Below, piece after piece: positions 43,760 through 55,973 of a stretch of DNA of 64,000 bases. The notes under the pieces were generated by a model. It made no database searches, was not told where the DNA came from, and saw nothing but the letters and a program-made list of their open reading frames with translations. The position numbers were made by a program, and so were the translations under genes. The stretch comes from Sipunculus nudus (Eukaryota > Annelida > Sipuncula > Golfingiida > Sipunculidae), in assembly GCA_026874595.1 (NCBI GenBank), contig CM049322.1, positions 56,422,386 to 56,486,385 on the forward strand, written 5' to 3'. Numbering within the stretch: position 1 is the first letter of the stretch; each line of letters starts with the position of its first letter.

Positions 43760-44790
43760 TAGATCATCTCTTATGTGTTGTATTGTACAAGCAAATGTAA
43801 TATTTTACCTGACCGTATTAATGCGTGTGCATGTGTGCTTTTGCGTGTATGTTGAAGTAGAGAGCAATATGAGGGATTGGAGATAAAATAAAAAATTTTA
43901 ACCCGTTTGGCAAAACAGTGATATCAATACGTTCTTCATTTATCCTTCCTCATATTATACTTTGAGGTCAAGCAATCATAGGCCTATTCTTAATCTCATT
44001 ATATTATCATATAACATCATTGGTTAGGGAAAAAATATTAATATAGATTTTACATAAAATGAGCCCAATTCCTGGAGGGATTACATTTTTTTCTATATAT
44101 TTTTCACTAAAAAATGAGGTTGTGTGATTGTTAAAAAAATGTTGGCACATCTGTGAGCACTGTCAACTCGGCAGTGAAGCCACACACTGGAAATCCCCTG
44201 TGACTAAAAATTCTAGATCTCAGAAATAGCTCAGTATTTCTGCCACTGTCAGTCCCAAATTTTCACCAGAGAATAAAAACAACATGCATTACTAGGTCTG
44301 AGTTATTGATAAAATTCAGTCCATGATGTAGTCTGGTATCTGTATGTAAACCTCCATTCACACAACAAGCTCACGTAGAATAGGTTTACGTGACCCTTAC
44401 AAACGTAGCTTTATTTAATTGATCTATTACTTACCAGGTGGCGCTAGAGTTGTGAGGTAGAATGTATGGTTATCCGACAGTGCTTTATATTGAGGTTCAT
44501 GCCTCACGGGGGGGGGGGGGGGGGGGGTTCAATATTAGTAAGATATAAGATCATATATTGATATATATTGTGACTTCACCACAGAAGAAGTTAATGCAAA
44601 ATACTACTCCTGGAGCGAGGCAAAGCTCAAGCCTCACTTAGCATTTACGGGGTTTCGTCATAAACTGTGGGAATAACGTAATTTGATGTTTAACTGTTTA
44701 ACGCATGCTTTAGTGCTTCTTAAATACCAAAGCTTTTTTGACCTGCCTCTGTAACCAGCCTCCTCTATCCAGGAAAGCAAGCCACGTTCC
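43760..44790. other. Unassigned sequence with poly-G run
   Basis: No gene recognised. A poly-G run lies at about 44509-44527. Confidence 0.4.
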
Positions 44791-44794
44791 CGTG

Positions 44795-44870
44795 GGGTAG
44801 GACGTAGCCGAGTTAAGGCGCTGGAGGTGAAGGTTCCCGGTTCGATGGTGCCTCGAAGGCAGAATGGTGT
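44795..44870 (+). mobile_element. tRNA-derived SINE head (fragment)
   Basis: TAGCCGAGTTAAGGCG matches a pol III A box of the Leu/Ser type and GGTTCGATGG, about 25 bp on, a B box. The acceptor arm is not closed by a matching 3' strand, so it is not a functional tRNA gene. It fits the tRNA-like head of a SINE. Confidence 0.6.
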
Positions 44871-47756
44871 ATTCTCGTTGGACCTTTGATATTCGCTCTG
44901 GTGTCTTTACAACTAGTTATGACTTTTGAATTATTCGTAATTCCGTGCATAAAAAAATCAAGAAGGCTTAATAATAACATACAATTCGTATCGTACGGAA
45001 AACTTTTTCTTCATTCAATAGACAGTGTCACCCACAGGCCATGGACCTATCCTTAGAACAAAGACAAGTTCTCAAAAAGCTACCGTCCAGTATCACTCCT
45101 GTCCATTACCTCTACGTATGTAGCACCATTTCTTTCCTCTGACATTAGAGAATCTAAGCACGACATGCCCAGTACCAGGGTTCCCTTATATCCTTTGAAT
45201 AGGACCACCCTGTAAGGAGCTATGAGAATGCACATATTTCTGTCTTTTTTTTAAAGCACCTCCCGTCTTACAAGGTGGCTGTCGTTTGACATAAACCTGA
45301 TTAATCATTAGTTTGTGTAGTATACTTTCTCATAACACCTAGCATTAGCAAGAAAAATTCCGTTTAAACTAATATTGGTAAATCGCTCTGCATGTTTGCA
45401 TGTTTCTTGAATTTCTGACAACATGAGTACAAGCACTTCTCTCACGGATTACTGGACGGCGGACAACTTAAGTGTACGCGATACAAGAAATTACTTGTTA
45501 CCATGGAGATGAATACACAGGTTAGTTTGTGAGTTCACATGAATTCGTTTCTGCCAATTCATCACTCAAATGCTAAAGTGATGATTATCGGCTATTTACC
45601 ACGGTATCAGTACAACAGGATAAAATATTACAGTACCTACGGCTTGTATCACGACTCAATTAAATTTACCAGCCCTATGTAAATGCCTGCTGAGTCTTCA
45701 TTCGTGACTAACGAACATGTGGATTGTCACATCCTGTTGTTTATCCGCTGCTGACTTATGATCGAGCCGGGTCACCACAAGGTCGCTCTACCCGCCGTCC
45801 GACTCAGACACACCGAGTCCATTGAACAACCACGGACAGCAAGCAAGTGACGGGCGCCGACGTCCTATAACAAACGGCATCTAACCGCATAGACTAAACA
45901 TGGTGTCGATCAGGGTTCCCTTTACAATACCTTCACCTATGAATTCCATACTACCTGCGCCACATGATAAATGTATGCCGATGTTATCGCCACACATGTC
46001 AAAGAAGCAGCAGACACGCTCTGACCTGTCAAGTTTATTTCCGTTATGATGCATGTCATTCTGATAAATAAACTACCACTAAATTACCACGATATGTTTT
46101 AGTATATTCTGCATACTGCGCTCCGCTACTGAACGTGCGGTTTTGACTACAGAATCTTGAAGAACCACCGCATCACGGCAAAATCTGACTATCAGAAAAA
46201 ATGAAAATATCGGTTATCGATAGCAGACTATCACATCAGGTTCGCCAATCGGGAGGAATATTAATGTAGGACTTGGAATTTATATATATCCTTATCTATA
46301 AATATCGTTATCGCACTACCCAGCATATAATATAAGCCAGACAACATTAACATGGGGAAATTTTAATCAGCAATCGTAATCAGATACAATTGTTTACATT
46401 TTTTGTAGTAATTACAGTCGTAAACGATTACATTTATTTTAAGCATAGATATTGTAATCGTAATCGATTACTCTCATAGTGTAATCGTATTCATGACAAT
46501 TCGATACGATTGCATTGATTAGTTTTTTATTTAAAAAAAAACGCTTAAATAAAATTAAATGTTTAAAACTTATTTTTCAAGTATATCACTAAAAAGCATC
46601 ATTATGAGTGAATCATTCTGCTGTTTTGACTTCTGGCAGTAACCAAATCATACTTATGTGTTGTAGATGTATCTGATGGAGCCAGCTGGATTGTATATAT
46701 ATATTTCCTATAAAATTATGGAATATGTTTTGGCCGTGGTCGATAATTCGCAGGGACAAAAACTAGCTCTTCTCTATGTATAGGAATCTTGTTAGTCTTG
46801 ACAATATTACAGAATGTTAAATGACTAATATATACAAAAATTAGACCATGTTATGAATGTTGAATGGAGAAATTGTTTTTATCGACTTATAGGCTGTACA
46901 AAAAGTCAATTAGTACTTAGTTAAACATAAAACTAAGCCTTTTTTCAAAAGAATGATCCTTTTTAGCTCAGTTAAGAACAAGTTTAGAATGGGTGTATTA
47001 CCTCTGTTTATTGTAAAAGACAGATTTCTTCGCCTAAATTTTTAAACAAAGAGTCTGATTTAAATGTAATGAGTGTATTAAAAATGAGATCACTTTCTTT
47101 TTCATTGTCATTTGTATGGGCAGGAACGTCAGATATTATTTTCTTGTACAACTAGTGAACACCTACGTTAACATACAATGATAAAATTTCTTGCTTGTGT
47201 GAAAACAATATTAGAAAGCTAGGAAATTATTTATGCAAATGTTATGAATTGGGAGCAAACAATTCTATGTCTAGTGTACATGCGAATCACTGATTCTGAT
47301 CGAAGCTATATGAAGTGACTATAATAGGTTCATGGAGCCGGGTGCACAGATATGTATATTGATAAGTATCTATATATACTATCACTCTAATAAAGAATAC
47401 TACAAACATAGTATTTTCAGACCTAGAATAATGGACAAAAGTACAGGACGGGCTTTTTCGCTGATCGTCACTAGATGGCGCTCCAGTATGAACTTCAGCT
47501 GATGTTTTGGAGCATTTCACGGGGGGGGGGGGTGTCGTTTTCTGATAATGGTTCACACTCATGCTCTTTAAAATCATAGGCCGCAAAACCGAGGTGGAGG
47601 GTGGGGGGCTCAATGGCCCATATAGGGGCTGCCCCCCCCCCCCAATAATATGATGGAAAAACATAAGAAGTACCAGTATTTCTCAGTACAGTTAGTATAT
47701 TCTCCTGTACAGGACTGTAATAGACTACGCCCTCCCCATATCAACCCCATAAGTGC

Positions 47757-47762
<6 letters not shown>
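44871..47762. other. Unassigned sequence
   Basis: No supportable gene. TAATCGATTAC-rich DNA at 46380-46510 resembles the interior of the hAT-like MITE at 14.4 kb and may be a degraded relative. A poly-G run (47521) and a poly-C run (about 47631) border C-rich text. Confidence 0.4.

Positions 47763-47813
<51 letters not shown>
47763..47813. repeat. (AT)n microsatellite
   Basis: About 51 bp. Further long AT runs lie at 48099-48161 and 48428-48461. Confidence 0.95.
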
Positions 47814-47815
<2 letters not shown>

Positions 47816-48000
47816 GGCCGTAGCCTCCACATACAGTTTTTCAAAATTTTCCACACCGTGGGACGGGGGAAACCCCCTCCCGCACCAACCTCCTTCTGGG
47901 GCTTGGTCCCCTCGCATCCGCTTAATTACTGCCTCCCCCCCCCCCCCTACTTTCCAAAAATGTTATTGTTGTTCAGCTCAGCTCCCATCTTAATACAACA
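47814..48000 (+). repeat. Dispersed repeat with CAGGGCCGTAGCC end
   Basis: Starts CAGGGCCGTAGCCTCC right after (AT)n and contains C-rich text related to 21.6-21.8 kb. Ends of this type are typical of non-autonomous DNA transposons. The right end is not clear. Confidence 0.4.
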
Positions 48001-48095
48001 AATTTGTTTTATGTGTAACTGCCGTTCAATATAATAACCAAGATATAATCATTTTGACTATCAATTTGATAGTTAAGTATAATCAAACTATTGGT

Positions 48096-48161
<66 letters not shown>

Positions 48162-48424
48162 GAACACTTAATTTAGAATGATGTAATATAAATCATATAC
48201 CTTAAATTTTGTATCCTGTCAATCCCCTCAACTGAAGTGACCATAAATTAAACAGTTTTGATATTCAGTTTTATTTCTAAATGGAAGTATTTCCTCAGAA
48301 AGTGATGCCATTATCTTTGTATGTTTGTATATATATATATATATAAAACAAAATTTACCTGATGATCGGTTCTAATCCCGTTAAACAGTATGTAGTGAAT
48401 TTACAGTTGGGTTTGTTTCATCTT

Positions 48425-48466
<42 letters not shown>

Positions 48467-48539
48467 ATATGAGCGAATCCCTTTGTTTCAACACTTATTA
48501 AAAAATCTTATCCAGTCTACTCTGTGTGCGACACCTGTA

Positions 48540-48609
48540 GGATCGGACCGGACCGGAATAGATAACGGCAGACTCTATACAGGATTTTCTGTCCTGTACG
48601 GTCCGATCC
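48540..48609. repeat. Nested inverted repeat
   Basis: GGATCGGACCG and CGGTCCGATCC form perfect 11-bp arms. Inside them TACAGGA and TCCTGTA form a second 7-bp stem. The words CTCTGTGTG flank both sides. No known element is recognised. Confidence 0.75.
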
Positions 48610-49860
48610 GACCTCGTCTCGTCCGCTCTGTGTGTGGCCTGCTTAATGTAAATAGTTAACTAAAGACAGCATAAAGAAATAGGAAGCTGCTTCTTACCAT
48701 TATTTTTTTAAAAAGCGCTTATGCCATAGCAATTCAAGTACCTACCACGCCAGGGGTGATGATAACATTATACTTTTTGGCGGACATGTAAAAAAATTGC
48801 AGAAAAGGCCAGTCAGTGGGCGACATATAATAACACAGAGGCTCATTGAGGTTAGTATTTCATCTCGGACATCAAAGTAAAAGTGCAAATTGCCTTTTTT
48901 TTATCTTTCTTTTATCATCAACGCCGAAATATCCCATTATTCTTGTTTTATCGTATAGGGAATACTTAACTCTGAGGGACGGACACAGTATAAGAGAATA
49001 GAAGAACTGAATAGGTTTTCCTTCCCGTAGTGTGAAAACATTTTGAAATGTTTTGCTCCAATGACGCAGTATACGGGCTTATTTTAAATGCATCATAAAA
49101 CGAAATCCAGGTCTTTTTTGTACATTTTTTCATTTATTAAATATTTATATACAAAACTGAGGGTTGTGTTTATCTATTTTATTTTGTAACACATCATTGG
49201 AGGTAATATGCACATTTTCATTGCGGTTCAGTTCTACCCGCAAAGGGTTCAGGTGGAGGTTAAGTGTCTGTATGTATGTCAATAATTGATTGATTGTTTT
49301 TTTTTTCCTCCGAGATCGAAGAGTACAAGTTATTACTTCCCTCTCAAGTTCATACTATTCGTAATGCTGACCGTTTGTGTGTCACCTTTCGGTAAACTGC
49401 AAAAGCTGGTCCTTAAATTGGTCTGCTCGGGCCAGGAGCTGATCAAGATGGCCTGTCCTTCTCGTTTGCCAGCTTCTCCCGAAATCAAATCCCTTGGCAG
49501 TGTCTAAAATATTTACAAAAACTGAGTTTCCCACAAGGTTGCATAAGTCATAACTTTCAGTTTTTGGTTTGGGATACCATATCAAAGCAACGCGACATAT
49601 TACTGGTCACGTAGGAACAAAAGACCTGAGGATATACAGTCATGCCAGAAAGATTTTACATATATGTAAGGTACGGTTTTTTTATTAAGTTTTGAAGTCA
49701 GTTTGCCCACTCCTACTGTTCCTAGCCTGTTTACACACTGAAAACATGAACTCATCATGCACCCTGGTGAATTTAAACTAATCAGACTGTTGATGCTCTC
49801 AGTGACTAGTTTAACAGGGAAAACTACTCAATTTGAGTAGTTCGTACTTGAAAAATCACC
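48610..49860. other. Unassigned sequence
   Basis: No gene I can support. Overlapping frames on both strands near 49286-49585 have no recognisable motif. Confidence 0.4.
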
Positions 49861-49864
49861 AATG

Positions 49865-50285
49865 TCCCCTATAGTAATAACGTCAGCTACTGGAATATCG
49901 TCCCTTATTGTAATAACGTCACCTATAGTAATAACGTCAGCTACTTTAATATCGTCCCCTATATTGTAATGACGTCCCCTATTGTAATAACGTCAGCTAC
50001 TTTAATATCGTCCCCTATATTGTAATGACGTCCCCTATTGTAATAACGTCAGCTACTTTAATATCGTCCCTATATATTGTAATGACGTCCCCTATTGTAA
50101 TAACGTCAGCTACTTTAATATCGTCCCCTATATTGTAATGACGTCCCCTTTTGTAATAACTTCAGCTACTTTAATATCGTCCCTATATATTGTAATGACG
50201 TCCCCTATTGTAATAACGTCAGCTACTTTAATATCGTCCCCTATATTCTAATGACGTCCCCTATTGTAATAACGTCCCTATTTTA
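49865..50285. repeat. 56-57 bp minisatellite with TGACGTC motifs
   Basis: CAGCTACTTTAATATCG recurs at 49938, 49994, 50050, 50107, 50163 and 50220. Each unit contains TAATGACGTCCCC and TAATAACGTCAGC, close to the CREB/ATF site TGACGTCA. Confidence 0.92.
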
Positions 50286-50289
50286 ATAT

Positions 50290-51508
50290 TTTTTACAATG
50301 GCAGTTACAAATGAGATATTTCTCATTGTGGTAACAATTGTATGACATCAAGCTTAACCTGGTACACAAAAGAATACTCTGTTAATCATTAAAAAAAACA
50401 TATATGAGCAGTTGTATAGATTGTGAGAGCTCTTATGTGACACCTATAAGCTTTTGATGTGTCGATACAGTTATGAAATTTACTAACACGCTCATCGAAA
50501 TCTGGCATAAAACAAATACCGACGTGTGTGAATGGTATTTCAAATATAGCATGGGGAAAAGTGTTTAAATATAAACCTATATATCCTTATATTTTGAAAT
50601 CTAACATCAATACACAAAACGAAAATGACTATCCTATAATATTACCTGCACAATTAAATTAAAGCAACTTATTTAATGATACTTATAATAGCTCACTTGA
50701 GATACCTTTTGTATGCCTGCCTCTCCTCTTGTGTAAGTATCTTAGATAAATTTCTATTAAACTCTGTGGTTAAGAGGGACATTGATATGAGAATATCCTC
50801 ATGAACTACCTCTAAGAAAGCCCAGTCCTCTTTGTACTGCTAATGTACGGTCAGTCCACATCTGGATAACGATTAAGCTTTGTCCACGCTTGACTGACAC
50901 GTTAAGTGTATAAATTATTGACGTGTTTGTTTACGGAACAGGTCAAACACTGGCCGACTGCTGATCATGGGGCGTGAACTTTTCTCATTCCCTGTCTCAA
51001 CAGATCATATTAGCTGCAGGTGAATGTGTGTATAAATATTATTAAAATTTAATATGAAAATAAAATGATATATAATATGATGTATAAAATATAATTACAT
51101 GTATATAATATAGTATTATACATTATAATATAATAAAATATAATATAATGTAATATAATACAATACAATACAATACAATACAATACAATATAATATAATA
51201 TAATATAATTAAATATAATATGATATATGTGTCAGTCAGGTCAAGGAGGATGGTAAATAACCTCCTACACGTTGAAACAGATTATGATATACTTTATATA
51301 TTTAAATCTATGTGCGTATCTCGATCGCCACTTTCTTTGGACAAGAGTGCCTGTAAATTTATTTTCACATGCCTGGACTCAGTTCTCCAGTTAAAGTGCA
51401 GATCATTGTCTCTATGATATGTCTCTTTGATTTCTATATATATTGACTTAATCAGTGTTTCATCGTTTTATTTTGTGCGATAGAAATCAAGAGAATAACC
51501 TAAATTAT

Positions 51509-51510
<2 letters not shown>
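50290..51510. other. Unassigned AT-rich sequence with pentanucleotide repeat
   Basis: Contains an (AATAC)n/(AATAT)n pentanucleotide tract at about 51110-51215. Otherwise no gene or element recognised. Confidence 0.5.
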
Positions 51511-51588
<78 letters not shown>

Positions 51589-51610
51589 AATATATATACA
51601 TATACGTATA
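51511..51610. repeat. Compound (AT)n-(CA)n-(TA)n microsatellite
   Basis: AT to about 51566, then (CA)n to about 51588, then TA-rich DNA. Confidence 0.92.
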
Positions 51611-51849
51611 TGGTATTTTTCTATTGGGAGTTGGTTGGAATCTGGTTAGCTCTATATCCTTCTATATACCGTTATATTTCAGATATCTGCAATATTAGTT
51701 TTTGTTATCATAATTCTGATAGATATGGCCAATTTCCGTACATTTTTTTAACGGTATCATCATATATTTTAAGTATTTTTAAAAGTTAAAGTTAACTTTG
51801 AATCCTCATCGGACTGTCCAACTAGGTGGACATTAAGTCACATGAATAA

Positions 51850-52184
51850 GGCCAAAATAAAAAAAAGGTATGGTTCTCAGGCACTTTTTTTCAGAAATCA
51901 TTGCGGGCGGGCGCTTTTTTTATTTTAAATTTTTTTGTATGTTTCGATTAAAATGTCAAATGATAAGGGAGAAGCATGAAAATAACAGTTTTATTTTGCT
52001 AAATAAGTAAAAGCACTACAAAACAAAGGAAATTGTATGGTTTTATCTTCTTGAAAGAAATGTCGGAGCGGCAGCAGCTCAAAATCGGAAAGTTTTTATT
52101 GAAAATCAATAAAAAATTTTTGATGCGGGGGTTTAAAATTGATGCGGGCGGTGCCTGAGAACCATACCTTTAATTTTTTTGGCC
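51850..52184. mobile_element. PIF/Harbinger-type MITE
   Basis: 335 bp with terminal inverted repeats of about 34 bp that begin GGCCAAAATAAA on the left and GGCCAAAAAAATTAAAGG read inward on the right, both running into GGTATGGTTCTCAGGCAC. It is flanked by TAA on each side, the 3-bp target duplication of this superfamily. No coding capacity. Confidence 0.9.
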
Positions 52185-52189
52185 TAATC

Positions 52190-54152
52190 CATTTATTTTC
52201 TGATGGATGTGTAAATGGGATCGCTAATCACACATACACACGCACACAAACACACACATATATATATACATACTTAAACATCCTTGATTTATTTATATAT
52301 TTATTTATTTAGACATCAATAACCGTACGTACCCTTAGCATACCATTTTTTATTTATTTATCCTTTTATTTATGAGAGAGAGAGAGAGAGAGAGAGGACG
52401 CGGCAGATAATACTCGTGATCTATTGACCTCTAAATACAAAACTACAACATTTACTTTGGCCATTACATGTGTACTCAGCCTCCTCCTATACACGTTGGT
52501 TTATTTATCATGTCGCGCTAGTGACAGTAAATGAGTCGGGCGGGCTAGAAAAGTGAAATATACACCAAGTGACCTGGAAATCTAAATATTCATTGGGGTC
52601 AGGCGGCCGAGGTGCGATACCGGTAAGTGAAGGCCGGGCGGGTATCGCGTGTGGGCGCGTAGTTCGTACCTGAGGGCAGGCGCTGGGTCTGACATATGGA
52701 AGGAGGGGTGGTATTTTCGCGGGTGGCGGGGGATGTGAAAGCTGTAGCTTAATCCTAATATAGATTAGAATTTGATGAGTCCTTGGATTAATAGATTATC
52801 ACAATCTAAGCCATACAGCAGCTGACAGCGTTGGAAACAAGCCCAGATGCCGAGTGAATGGAAGCAGTTCTTCGCAGACATCAGTGCGTGCAGCGTACAA
52901 AGCATGATTCACTACGTATTTGGCCACAGTTGTGATCCCTGCTCAACTGCTATATCAAGTATCCCGATTCACAAATGAAAGGTAAGCCTTGTTATCAATT
53001 TAAACCATGATACCCGTGTACCTATCTCGCCACGCCGTGTTGCTATCAACTCCCGTTATCGCATATATTATGTAATAAGGCTAAAAACAGGGCTGTAGAT
53101 ATGCAATTGGGTTCCTGTATTGATTTTCGCCGCGACCTCGTCGAGGTAACTGGGACGGTCAGACCGGCAGACGATGGCATGAGGCGACCAGAAGTGGTGC
53201 CATGTTTAGAGAGTGTTAAACATATATCTTGTATACATAATCACTGGAGATAGTGCCGCCGCGTACAACGTGTACTACAAGCAACATACGGTAATCAAAC
53301 CCCACCAGTACAGTGGACTATTTAATTTACAGGACTAAACAACACAAAATCAGTTGCATGCTGTCTGTCAACTGCGACGCATGACTCACTGTACTGCGTC
53401 TAATTGGGTATACCGTGTTGTGTACGCACGTGTAATTAATCCAGATAAACCCGTTATCTGTAAACCATGGAGGAAACATACGTTTTATCATTGCCAATTG
53501 TCCACCGGACTGTCTCTGGTTACAACGATATACGCGAATAGCGGGACTATATGGATAGTCACACGGTGAAGGTAAGATATATTATGTAATTAGCGTGCAT
53601 GTCCCAATATAATAATGGTCGTGCCAGCAAGTATTAAAATATTGTAAAATTCAAAACCAAACAAGTGTACAGTCTGCCATATCACTATTGTTTCTTTAAC
53701 TGTATGTCATGTATGTGTGATGGGTGTGAACTCCGCACACCTAGGACTTCATTCATTTATATTTGATCATATCAAAGACAGGCAAATGAACCTGAATGAA
53801 ATACACATATATCTTTTTCATAGACGTACGTACAGCAATATTAGGCTTATGAAGTAAGAAAGCACCTCTGTCATACCCGAAGTTCATTTTGTTAATTGAG
53901 GGCAGTTACAGCTGTGCGTTATATCCATTGCTACAGGACATATGGGCGCCCGTATAATTGTTCACCTCAAATTAACATGTAATGTATTGACAGCCGAGAA
54001 GTTAAATTGAATCACACATTTAGACACGCATATGAGGAGGGGATTCGTATATCATCATCCATGCGTCATCAGTCTGCCTGTGAACCATCTCTAGGTCTGT
54101 CTGTCTGTCTGTCTCTCCCTCTCTCTCTCTCTCTCAGTATATATATATATAT
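52190..54152. other. Unassigned sequence; possible 5' exon region
   Basis: Includes (GA)n at 52374-52396. A locally GC-richer stretch follows at 52530-52720. Strong donor-like sites occur at 52628 (CCG|GTAAGTGAAG) and near 52980 (GAAAG|GTAAGCC). These could be untranslated first exons of a host gene lying outside the window, but no coding exon is visible. The left flank of the retrotransposon is (CT)n then (AT)n. Confidence 0.3.
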
Positions 54153-54904
54153 TGTGGAAAACAGTAGCAATATCTGTAACCATATTAACATATTTTCATT
54201 ATTACTATTATTATTTAATTAAGTTTCTATCTTCTAACTGTAAGTGATAGTTTAATGAGGCTCCACGCCCACTGGTATTCTCTGGGATCGGCAGGGAACG
54301 AAGTTTCTCACGTTCTAATGTTTCGGCCCTTTAATTAATTATACACCCCAAGGGTGCGTGCCTGGCACTTAACAGGTTGCTACTTAAATGTCAAATATAT
54401 GTATAGCAGCTGCAGTCACCCGATCTGCTGGGGACAGCAGTCACTAACTGGCCTCTACTGACCAATCAGGATTGGCTTGTCCCCTTAGCGCAGGCGACTA
54501 AAGGGGTGAATCTAAAATTTTTCGGGAGTTCCCGGGAGGCCGGAGTTAAGATCAGCTCGGCCAATAATTTACTGACAACTGAACCACTTTGTGCAAGAGA
54601 AATACAACACGAACTAAACAGATAGACTGTATACTGGTGTCACCAATCTAGAAGGGCCCGTAAGTCAGTGTTAGACATCGTACCTAAGAGAACTTAACAC
54701 TGCTGGAAAATATTATATTGTATTTTGAACACCGAAACACGAAATAAAACTGTATATGTTACATCAAAAGACTGTTCGTCTTCATTGTTCCGCCGCTGAG
54801 CACTCCGCTCCAGAACAACACCAGAACCCCTAGACAAAATTGAGCTCGCTGGAGTAAGCGGCGGGTGACTCTCTACAATCCCGAGTCAGGGCTAAGGAGT
54901 GACA
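54153..54904 (+). repeat. 5' LTR
   Basis: Begins TGTGGAAAACAG and ends GAGTGACA. AATAAA at 54743-54748 marks the likely R/U5 polyadenylation region. Confidence 0.95.
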
Positions 54905-54924
54905 TGGGGCTCTCGTCCGGGATC
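54905..54924 (+). other. Primer-binding site
   Basis: TGGGGCTCTCGTCCGGGATC directly follows the LTR. Its complement ends in GAGCCCCA and resembles the 3' end of a proline-type tRNA except for a small length difference in the acceptor part, so the exact primer tRNA is uncertain. Confidence 0.7.
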
Positions 54925-55973
54925 TCAGAAAAATACGGAGACGAACAACCAGGGACGAACACGAAGTCGCCAGAGGTCTAGAGATGTCCAATCCCTGACG
55001 ACTACAACGTGGGCAGTGTGTGAAGCCAGAGACTGAACTGTAAACTGTATTTTTTTTTTGTGAACAATAAGAAGAGCTTTGCTTTATTTTTTGGTGCGTG
55101 CTATTATTTAACAAGAAAACTGAATCATGCAGAATGACTTGAACCCGCTCATGAAGAAGGACTGACAGAAACGCTTTTACATTATTGTGCTTACCCCGAA
55201 ATTTGTTTATAGGAACGTTTACATTCTTTAAATAGGCCGTTAAAGGACCTTAATTTATAGTGTGGAGCTGAGGCAGGACAGGGATCATTGGCCATCTGAA
55301 GGGTGAGTAACTTGTGTATTTCTAATCTTGTATGTGACTTGTCAAGCACGCATAGGTCCAATCATTTTCACAACAGTTTTTTAAGAGAGTATTGTTTTAA
55401 GTGTCCGCCGGCAGGTTTGTCAGATGGTCTCTGAGCTTTAAATATAAGTTCCTCATTCAACATTCGGTTGTATAAAACGATTGTTCGTTGCTTAGGAAAG
55501 AGCTTGAACCTAGCGTCCGCAAATGAACGGATATATGGCAATCATTGACAGGATGCCAGTATTGTAAGGGATTCCAAAATTATTAAGAGCACTGGCTGAC
55601 AGGAGTTCAGTTGAGTGAAGTATAAGGGTTAAATATAGAGCAAGGCACTGCGCGGGCAGTTAGCTAGTAAGTAGACCGGCAAAGGGTCAGTGAATAAGTT
55701 TACCATTGCACAAAGGTGTGATTGGTTAGTAACTCGCCGTACGTAGCGATAAGAGGGTCGCGAGGGGGTTACCGTAAGGGATATATATTTTTCAATTGGT
55801 ATAATAACCCGCCGTAAGTAGTGGCAAAAGGGTCGCGAGGGGGTTACAGAGAAAAATATATGTTTGACCGCGGGGTCAAGTAAAAAAAAAAAAAAAGAGT
55901 TTGTTTACAGTACCGCGTAACGGACAAGTATAGTGTTGTTTCTAGAAACATATATATAAGCGGACCACAGCTT
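54925..55973 (+). other. Retrotransposon leader with an internal repeat
   Basis: Untranslated leader of about 1 kb. Near its end two imperfect copies of CGCCGTA(C/A)GTAG followed by GGGTCGCGAGGGGGTTAC occur at about 55736 and 55809. This may be a packaging or translation signal (inference). Confidence 0.6.

Larger units (their letters stand above)
38900..43830. repeat. Tandem segmental duplication, right copy (B)
   Basis: Counterpart of copy A with the same order of blocks. The 36.1-36.9 and 41.6-42.4 kb sections are closest, differing by scattered substitutions and small indels. Copy B carries an additional 1.2-kb block with a promoter and first exon. Confidence 0.75.

Noticed and set aside
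49865-50285. CRISPR-like regular repeat
   Set aside because: Units are contiguous minisatellite copies, with no distinct spacers, in a eukaryotic setting. The same applies to the iteron arrays at 20-21 kb.
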